Source: Tetmemena sp. SeJ-2015 (lineage: Eukaryota > Ciliophora > Spirotrichea > Sporadotrichida > Oxytrichidae). From it: 64,000 bases of DNA. This document shows, piece after piece, positions 56,601 through 64,000 of this stretch. Position 1 is the stretch's first letter, and every line of letters starts with the position of its first letter. The position numbers and the translations under genes are program-made. The DNA is taken from positions 115,128 through 179,127 of the forward strand of contig JAJKFJ010022465.1 in the NCBI GenBank assembly GCA_027382625.1, in the 5' to 3' direction. The notes beneath the pieces are model-generated. The model was not told the DNA's origin. It saw only the letters and a list, made by a program, of their open reading frames with translations, and made no database searches.

Positions 56601-57104
56601 TCATCGTTATTTAGCTTGACATTTGTTATCAGTGGCCTTGTCCAAATATAGAGAAGAACTACTTCCTCGTTCGAAATAAATTCTGGTTTCACATTCTACA
56701 GTAATAGTTGCAATGAAGGTGATTACTATAGGTCTTAGAGAATACTTTACAACTGCGATTTCTCAAAATTTTTCATGATTTAAGAAGAGTTGCCAGGAAC
56801 ATTCATTAGATGGGCAGTTTGTGATTTTGTTCTAGGTTAGGGTTACTACGAAGTCGCTCTATTTTGAGAAATAGGTGGCAGTTTTTAAGTTGATTTTTCC
56901 TACTCTTTGTCTTCTTCATAAGGATTAAGGGTTGACTTATTTAGGCCTATGGCTTTTTTCTTCTCTGCGCTTATAGTATTTGACTTTGCAGGAGTGTTAA
57001 TCCATATATCTTTATATCTTAATATATATGTAAATCCTTGGGAGAGTTTGAACTTGAGAGTATTAGAAGGTCTTTGGTTGGCTAAGTTCCTCGTCTGAAT
57101 CATC
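53646..57104 (-). CDS. LRR plus ankyrin-repeat protein
   Basis: Minus-strand gene from ATG 57104 (MMIQTRNLANQRPSNTLKF) to TGA 53646-53648. The first 250 residues are Ser/Gln-rich and then helical (RNAVYNGEKAVEIRNKLQVL). Leucine-rich repeats follow between about 56000 and 54900 (LGLKGLNLGQ; NLVLKTLDLFDCDFQDDGAF). Near 54150 comes an ankyrin-type repeat (NYLNHDGFTPLMTAILMRY), and the end is a coiled coil (KKEQEEIEIKNGLENEID). Several introns interrupt it. Probably a structural or scaffold protein; the combination of LRR and ankyrin repeats in one chain is unusual but occurs in protists. Confidence 0.65.
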
Positions 57105-57296
57105 ATTGTAGTATTAAAATTTCACAATCTATCCATTATTGTTAGTCACGTACATTCTTTTACAAATCCTGATTAAATTAATGCACAATTTAATGATAAT
57201 AACTACATCTATGAATCAGAAAAAAGAAATCCTTTTAGGATTGAATAATGAGTAAGGGTAGAAATTATAAATAATAAAAATAAATCAGAAGTAGAA

Positions 57297-57608
57297 ATGA
57301 CAGAAGGCCATCACGAAGTCCATCACTACACTGGCAACTTGGACCAAAGTTATCAAGAGAAATTCAAAGCTCACTATGCTAAGCATCCCAACACCCCTCT
57401 TTTTAGTGGAGTGAGAGGAGAGAATCAGTACATCTGGATTTACACTAAGAATGGATTTGTGGATGGCGCTAAAGTTGGAGCTGCAGTCGGCTTACTTCAG
57501 TCTATCTATTACAGAAAGATCAGAATCATTCCATACTACGCATTTGCATTTGGAGCCGCATATTCAGCTTTCCACGCCTCAAGTGCTTACTTCAGAAACG
57601 AAATCTGA
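57297..57608 (+). CDS. Small protein with Gly-zipper hydrophobic segment
   Basis: A clean 103-residue frame from ATG 57297 to TGA 57606-57608, no intron or IES. The N-terminal half is hydrophilic and His-rich (MTEGHHEVHHYTGNLDQSY). The C-terminal half has a GAKVGAAVGLLQ glycine-zipper-like stretch and an aromatic Ala-rich segment (YYAFAFGAAYSAFHASSAYF) that could be one or two membrane passes. Size and pattern recall small mitochondrial inner-membrane subunits, but this is only a guess. Confidence 0.7.
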   Translation: MTEGHHEVHHYTGNLDQSYQEKFKAHYAKHPNTPLFSGVRGENQYIWIYTKNGFVDGAKVGAAVGLLQSIYYRKIRIIPYYAFAFGAAYSAFHASSAYFRNEI

Positions 57609-57896
57609 GGAAAATTATTAGGGCTCGTGGAGATTTCTACTTCACCCTAATAAATTTAGATAGAGGCAACTTTGATCCTTTGAACGCAAGATGCTAATTT
57701 ACTTGCCAAAGTCAAGATCATTTAATGTCTTGAGATAAGCTATTATTTCAGACAATTATTTAAACTTATCATCATTCTTTCTTCACTAATATCAATTACA
57801 AAGATTGAATTAAAAAAATTCTACAAAAATTAAAAATAATATTGAGAAATAGATTGTTAAATTTTTTTCATCCTAAGAGTGATATAATTATTCAAG

Positions 57897-60800
57897 TCAT
57901 TGTCTTTTCTTGACGAATTCCAGAATGTATCTAACTCTTACTTGCTTGTGGCTGTATACCATGTACTAAGCCTTGCTGTCGTAGAAGTTCTCAGAAGAAA
58001 TGTTTTCTACTTCCTTCCTGAACTTTCCCATCATGTAGTCAGCAGTGACAACATGTGGTTGTAATCCAAATCTTCTTTCTTTAATGTTAAGGAACGATTT
58101 CTCTAACTGCTTTTCTTCATTCTCTTTCAAGTCTTTAGAAAACAAATAAATAAATTTGTAAATCTTCCTTTTCGAAATCCTCATCTTCCTAGTCTGACTC
58201 TGATTTTTCACTTTCATCATCCATATCTTCGTCATCGCTATCTGCTGCTTTCTAAAATAATTTTCATTAATTATCAAGTTTAGTTCTTCTTGCCCTTTTT
58301 AAGAGCAGCCATTTTTTTGTTTTCATTTTGCTTTTTCTTTGCTTGCTCTTGCTTTTCTTTTTCTTTAGTCAAGTATTCTGCGAAATTCTCAACATCTTTA
58401 TACACTTAAAAAATCAATACCACATTAAAATGCTCATAAACTTGCTTATTTGCTTCAATCTTGGGAGGTGGATAATTGATTACTGGTCCATGAGGAACCA
58501 ATACTCCATCCTCATCTAATATGTTGTGAGAGAAGTCGGGACCACAAGAAGACATTATTCTCACGCTGTGAGCACCCGCTGGAGGACGCTTCACATAGTC
58601 ATTCCAAGTCTGAGGGAAGTTAGAGATATTTCCTAAGGCCACTTCACAAAGCAGCAGATAAAACTTAGGTTCCATTTCTTCATCTTCTTCTTCTCCCAAT
58701 GAGCAGTAATCAATTATAAGATTAATACGTACAGAAAATTTGGTAAAGGTTTTTCTATAAAATAACTGCCAATAACTCCCCATTCTAAAATTTTGGTTTC
58801 ATACTTTACTTTCTTATATCATATCAAGCAGTATGAATATACATAGAAGGGTAACTCATTAATATATCATCTCTCTGTGATTTACTGTTTTACAGTATAG
58901 TACTCAAAGTTCAAACAATGATGCTTTCTTTCTATTCATGCTTCCTCTTTTTGTACTTCTGGATCTATCACAACTACACTATTATGTTTTTCACACCAAA
59001 ACAAATCATTCTAAAGGCAAGGTATAGCTCGCATTGCAGTTAATTATGATTCCCCTGCATCTTCTGCTCAGAAGTTTTGCTGCAGGCAACTTTAGTTCAG
59101 TTAGCAATAGAAGGATGCGAAAAGGGGAGGACAACGCCGTAAATCATATTTGAAATTTAAACATTTTCAATTCGCATAATTGACCACACCAATGACCTCA
59201 CCAATTCGCACTTGGAAAGTTGTCAAAGAAAACTCATAAAATTACTATCTGAGAATGCCATGCACTGATCTTCTAATTTCCTTTAGCAAGTAGTATCCTA
59301 ATTAGATTCTTCAGCTTCCAAATGAGTTTAATGAATTGAGAATTATTTCAGTACTTTCTTCCTTTGAAACAGCATTGAATATAGAAGATTCCACTCCTTA
59401 GCTTCTAGGCCTCTTAGAATTAATCTCTAAAATGTCATTGCAGTTGAGAGCTACTTCTTTGAGTTAGCTATAGGTCAATGGCATTGCAACAAACACTCGA
59501 ATTGTTCTCAAATCAAAGAGTCATATCTGATCTTAAAACATTATAACTGAAGGGTCCTAGATGTTTTCAGGAAACTGAGACTAAGTGTAGTAATAGCTAT
59601 ATCTCTTATGTTTTTCAATCTCTAGATTTATAAATCCTTCTATTTTATTAATACAGATGAAACCCAAAATATAATAAAGTTCTATTATGGTTCAGCTATT
59701 TTTAAAGAAAAATAATTGACAATTTTCCATCGAATTCATCCTATATGTAATATCATTCATTAAACTTAATCTATAGCTTTGGATGCTTGATCAGCAAAGT
59801 AAATGGCTTCTCCAAAGAGGCTCCCAGTCTCTCTTACTCCAACTGGCTTGATCCTCATTCCCTTTTGCAGAATTCCAATTATGTTTTGATTCTTTGTTCC
59901 GTGCCACAGCAGCATGTGATTGTGCACATTTTTAAATAACTCTTCTTCTGAAGCATCTCTCATTCCTGATTCATCGCAACTAAATATTCCACTCAAGCTT
60001 TAAAATTGCATTTCTAAAGTCATGATATGTTAAAGCACTCTTCAAATTATTTATTTAAAGCTTATTGGTTCATCTGTAGATTAGTCCTTGAAAGGACGAG
60101 ATTAAATTATTTTATTTTATAATTGATATTAAATCTTAAAAACTTTTATAAATTTCTCAAAAAGTACATGGATTCACAACAAAAATAGGCTGGGTGAAGG
60201 GTAGAAAGATAGTTGCCATTTTCTCAGCGTCATTGCTACCAGAACTGCCTCCTAATATGCATTGTAATTTAGCAAAACATTTTTATGTGCTGTGACTATG
60301 AATTTGCCTAAATAATGGAGAATCCAAAACTTTGCGAGAAAGTAGTAGTTCTTAAATTGTACTTCATCACTCTAAATCATTTTTTGAATGAGATTAAGGT
60401 TGTGAAGAGTAAGAGAGATACATAGAGAGAAAGAGAGTTAAATACAAGATCATGCACAGATTAAACTATCTCGGACCTCTAAAGAGGAATATATATTCGC
60501 CCTTGATTAATGGCCATTTTTCACATAAGTTTCTTAAAAGAAACTCTTATAACTCACTGTCATAAATTTGAAAAAGAGAAATTTATCATTTTAAGCCTCT
60601 AGTTTAGCAAAGAAGGTGAGAAAATTTGGGGTGCTGCTAGCTCATCAAACTGAATAGATTCACAGTTTGATCTAGCAGAGGCCTTTATAAATAAGCCCTC
60701 TATTTCATCTTTGCTGCTTTTATAAAGGATGGTAGAAAGTGTCGCAGTCTAAAATCTTTAAAGTGACGTTATAGACTTATTTGGGTAAGCTAGTAGTGGC

Positions 60801-61200
60801 TTCGGAATTTAACCATAAGTAAATTATTTAATTCCTCTTAAATTTTTATAAATAGATGCATTCAAGTATCGCATAATTAGCTTCGTCTCTTCATCAAGAG
60901 TTTATCCCTTAGCTTCGAATATATTCAGGGGTTTCAGTTTAATCGGTAGTTTGCCCTCTATAAATTCGATTGGATTATTCTATTTGAGAGAAACCATCGC
61001 TAACTTGAAAGTAGTAGTAAAGTTGTAAATCTCCTACATCTTTTCTAGCTCTCGGTCAATTTTATACTTTTACAAAAGTGGTTTCATCTCTCCGAATGAC
61101 TGATGAGAACTAGGGATTAAAGAGTAGTACCAATTTGTAAGCAAGAGTAGCTTCTAAGATATCTCCAACTTCTCCTCCTAATCTATTTAATTAAGTAAAA
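57897..61200 (-). CDS. Poly(ADP-ribose) polymerase (PARP-type ADP-ribosyltransferase)
   Basis: Transfers ADP-ribose from NAD+ to proteins. The helical regulatory domain is at 61170-60830 (NWYYSLIPSSHQSFGEMKPL; LDEETKLIMRYLNASIYKNL). The catalytic domain starts NHMLLWHGTKNQNIIGILQK, holding the H of the H-Y-E triad, then SLFGEAIYFADQASKAID (Y). It continues after a 1.06-kb IES with YCSLGEEEDEEMEPKFYLLL and CEVALGN. The chain ends YMVYSHKQVRVRYILEFVKK at TGA 57897-57899. The third triad residue is replaced or shifted, since AQYMVY stands where NEYIVY is usual. A highly acidic and basic insertion of about 120 residues precedes the last strands. The 5' end above 61200 was not found, and the 60100-60800 part was not fully joined. 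Confidence 0.8.
58712..59771 (-). mobile_element. 1.06-kb IES in the PARP gene carrying an ORF
   Basis: Pointer GATTA (forward TAATC at 58707 and 59767). Removal joins QASKAID to YCSLGEEEDEE exactly inside the PARP fold. The excised DNA includes a minus-strand ORF of about 150 codons, entered separately. Confidence 0.8.
59165..59660 (-). CDS. ORF inside the PARP IES, with in-frame TGA
   Basis: One minus-strand frame of about 160 codons of good composition (EKHKRYSYYYTQSQFPENIQ; RTIRVFVAMPLTYSQLKEVA; ESTEIILNSLNSFGS), with two TGA codons at Trp-compatible positions: MFQDQI(TGA)LFDLRT and NSFGS(TGA)RIQLGYY. It ends EVIGVVNYAN before TGA. The piece I-x-LFDLR recalls a WD-repeat strand, weakly. 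It will be deleted with the IES, so it is either a germline-limited gene or a decayed gene copy. Confidence 0.45.
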
Positions 61201-64000
61201 ATAACCCATTCTTAGATAAATAGTGAATGATTTAAATATAAATAAAAAAGACGCATTCCCAAAATAGCAGAAAACACTTAATTAAGACAAGCCAGATCTC
61301 TCAAATCTAAAAAAGGACCTTCAGGCACCCCCCATTTAAATTTTTCACTTATGTTAAAAATATGAAATCTCGTATTTCCACTTCAGTTTTAGTGTTTAGT
61401 TTACATGAATAGTTATTTTTAATGTTAATAAAGAGTTGGATTTTAAATTTCAAAATGATCGTGGATGAGGGCCGGGGTAGGGGATTAAACAGGGGGCCAC
61501 TCTTTGATTTTGTCTTAATAGAGGTTTTTGCAATATGGGCCTCGAATATCCGAAAAAAATGAATTTAAATTCTTTAGAAAACTCTATAAACCTATCTACT
61601 ATACTTAAATTGATTAGTGAAGTGGATTAATTCTTATAATTTTAAAGGGTTATGGATTTCGAAAATTTTAATTAAGACTGCTTAATAGGGCCACCGGCCA
61701 AAACACCTAAAATGACCTACCATTAACGGAGGTAAGTTTAAAAATCCACCATTTTACCATTCTACTCATCATTTAAAGAGCTATCTCCAGGTCCTATTTT
61801 GGCAGTCTTCCAAATTTAAATGGCGAAAAATATCGCAAAAGAGTGGATTTTCATAGGCAAATTTGAATTAAGAATGGTGACCATTTAATTTAAACAGCCT
61901 ACTAATTAATTAAATTCGATATAGTTTACTAGTATTATTAATTAAGACAACCAAATAGACTTAATTCAAACGTACCTCTCCACTGATTCTGAGTATTTAG
62001 ACAAAACAAAAACTCTCCCCCGTTGGATGATTTGATTATCAATTTGGTACTTTCATATGCTGAATGCTCGGCTGTAAAAAATTCAGACCCTAATAGTTTA
62101 TCTAAAAAAAGTTATCTTAATTCCAAAATAGATGACTTAATTCCTCATGGCAATGATTCTAAATGAAGAGGTCTTAAATGAATCTATAAAATTGCTTAAT
62201 ACCCAACTTAAATCGATTAATCTCAGCTTAATATCAACACTAATAACTCTTGAATTAAGAATGAACTCGTAATTCATTAATTTAAAGGTTTAAATAGATC
62301 ATCTGACTTTAGAGGATATTTGAAAAAATGGCTTCAATTGACTTAATTGAGAAGATCTAATATGCTTAATCTCCTCAATAATAACCTTGCTATCACTTTC
62401 TAAGACTCAATTCAATATGCTAGAATTATTTTTATTGATGAATATACAAATCATTTAGTTAATCCTGTGAATTAAGATTTTCATGAACTTCTTATCTTAA
62501 TTCAAATTCTCCAAGGTACACCATTACAATGTGAGATATGACTAGATTAAAGAGAAATAATTAAGACTTCGCCATATAAGTAAGAGGATATTTAATCTCA
62601 ATTAATCTCAACTCATAATAATCAATCTATCAAGAAGTCAATTACTCAATGAATAAAGTAATTTGATCTCTGCAAAAGTGTAGAGCTCTTTGACTTTCAC
62701 TTGGGCTTCACACATATGACTGACTAACTACTCAAGAATTAATAATTAAGAATAGTCTTAAAAACCATAATTTTTAATTAAGATTTTGACATTTAGTAAG
62801 CTCATTAAACTCTCTTTTAAGACTATTTTTTCGAAACTAACTTACTTAATAAAAATGAGAATCTTTGATTTGCTCATTACTCTCTCATAACACATCTCTA
62901 GAGTAAATTTGTTCCCATTAAAAGAATCAATTTATTTCTCAAGAGGGTCTTAATTTACTCCTGAAATAATTCAAGAACATAGTCTTAATTCTATATATAG
63001 AAGACTATTAAGAGCTAAGAGATTTCCTTTAGAGCTGAAAGGATTTCTCTATAGAGATTTCCTCTAGACACGGAAAGAATTCTATAATACCTTATTATTG
63101 GCGTATCTAAATAGTAACAGTGCCTACATAGTACATCAAAGCAATTAGATAGGCTTTTTGATTGATGAGCGATCAAATAAATTAAGTTCAGAATCTTAAG
63201 ATAGAAGTTTATCAATATTGAGAATTAAGATTTTAATTAAGTCATATTTTAGAAAGACTTTTCATCTAATTCTAAAGAAACTACAATTCTCTTTAGCATT
63301 ATTAAAAACTGAATTATCAATAGAAGTTTTCTCTTAAGGCTAGAAAATAATTGCTAATTACTCATATTCTATCAAAGGTTCTAATATTCTAGTGTTCATA
63401 AGTTGAGAAGACTTAATTCACTTCATCTTCGTAAAAGGTAAAAACATAGGAATTAATAAGAAAGTCATTAGAGAAAGGTGACTTAAAATTTGTAATAGCA
63501 TTTGAGATTGTCTTTCTAGTTTCTTTTTTAGCCTTATAATTTTTTTTATCAATTTCTTATATAAGAAGTGAAAGGCTATCAAATTTTATATGAGGCAATA
63601 GGGATTCAAATAATTCTGTCAATTAGTAGAGAGAGGGAATTTTTCATATTGAAAATCTTAAAAAGAAAATGGTATTTTTTTATATATGGAAAATTATATG
63701 AAGAAAATCAATTTATTAATACCCAAAAAGAATATATTTATTCCTTATTTATTTTAAATATTGATAATCATTCATTTTTTCGTTGAGATGAAAAATTAGT
63801 CGAGCAAAAGAGAACTTTTTATTCAGCCAGCGAAAGTTGGAAATTAAGCTTCCGGATGATTAAGCTAATCAAAAGGGACCGAACGAGACCCTTTTTGCGA
63901 AAATTTTTTCCTAAAAAAGTGCCATTTTTGGACCATTTTTGGCCATTTTTTCCAAATTTTTTTGTAACTAACACCATCAATGGATGCGCAAGATATGATT
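61201..64000. other. Non-coding AT-rich flank with recurring CTTAATT words
   Basis: No gene, RNA or transposon was recognised. Between 62000 and 63500 the words CTTAATT/AATTAAG and ATTTTAATTAAG recur far more often than elsewhere in the window. A short C/G-rich patch lies at 61460-61500 and a GGCCACCGGCC palindrome near 61691. Near 63900 there are two tandem variants of CCATTTTTGG. An open plus frame at 63568-63786 is AT-driven and not convincing. Confidence 0.5.

Noticed and set aside
63568..63786. Plus-strand ORF of 72 codons near the right end
   Set aside because: Ile/Lys/Phe/Tyr-dominated translation of AT-rich DNA with no feature distinguishing it from chance.
1..64000. Reading the window with the standard genetic code
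   Set aside because: Conserved families (centrin, MORN, H3, TBC, Gln-rich protein) are cut by TAA/TAG at Gln positions and end at TGA, so only a TAA/TAG = Gln code gives coherent proteins.
1..64000. Telomere-type C4A4/G4T4 repeats marking nanochromosome ends or TBE termini
   Set aside because: No such run was found; germline loci are not expected to carry them except within TBE termini.
1..64000. CRISPR arrays, prokaryotic operons, rRNA genes
   Set aside because: No regularly spaced repeats, ribosome-binding sites or rRNA-like sequence; all gene content is eukaryotic.

Overview
The window looks like germline (micronuclear) DNA of a spirotrich ciliate of the Oxytricha/Stylonychia type. Three things in the sequence say so. 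First, clear protein families (GST, centrin, MORN, TBC, PARP, U1A-type RRM, histone H3) read through in-frame TAA and TAG at Gln-compatible positions and stop only at TGA, so the code is TAA/TAG = Gln. Second, many exons are cut by short AT-rich inserts that are not GT..AG introns. Each is flanked by a short direct repeat (pointer), and removing the insert plus one pointer copy restores the frame; these are internal eliminated sequences (IESs). Third, a histone H3 gene is scrambled in the classic odd/even order. True GT..AG introns of about 28-110 nt also occur.

Layout. 1-7.1 kb: very AT-rich with scattered coding islands, mostly minus strand, unassigned. 7.2-13.1 kb: five tandem sigma-class GST genes, each cut by 2-4 IESs at shared positions. 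13.2-18.7 kb: an intron-rich gene of unknown function, a coiled-coil gene, a MORN-repeat gene whose intron holds a 647-bp insert with a long inverted repeat, and a U1A/U2B''-type RRM gene. 18.7-26.6 kb: a region of decayed or germline-limited material, with dispersed repeats, a broken DDE transposase, and several ORFs interrupted by in-frame TGA, often where Trp would fit. 26.7-31.0 kb: a TBC (Rab-GAP) gene with at least a dozen IESs, one with a 14-bp pointer.

31.3-39.8 kb (all minus): multi-KH/RS RNA-binding protein, Gln-rich AT-hook-like protein, a small gene, a rhodanese/mercaptopyruvate sulfurtransferase, and an ER thioredoxin-fold protein. 40.1-41.3 kb: the scrambled H3 variant. 41.8-53.6 kb: a large Ser/Lys-rich protein, a centrin, an LRR protein (minus) and a roughly 6-kb gene for a giant unrecognised protein. 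53.6-61.2 kb: an LRR+ankyrin protein (minus), a small membrane-like protein, and a PARP gene (minus) with a 1.06-kb IES that carries its own ORF. 61.2-64 kb: non-coding, rich in CTTAATT-type words.

The genes do not form an operon or pathway. Each is probably destined for its own macronuclear nanochromosome, so the useful reading unit is gene plus IES set. Protein reconstructions were made by hand; introns and IES limits are approximate by a few bases because pointers are repeated.
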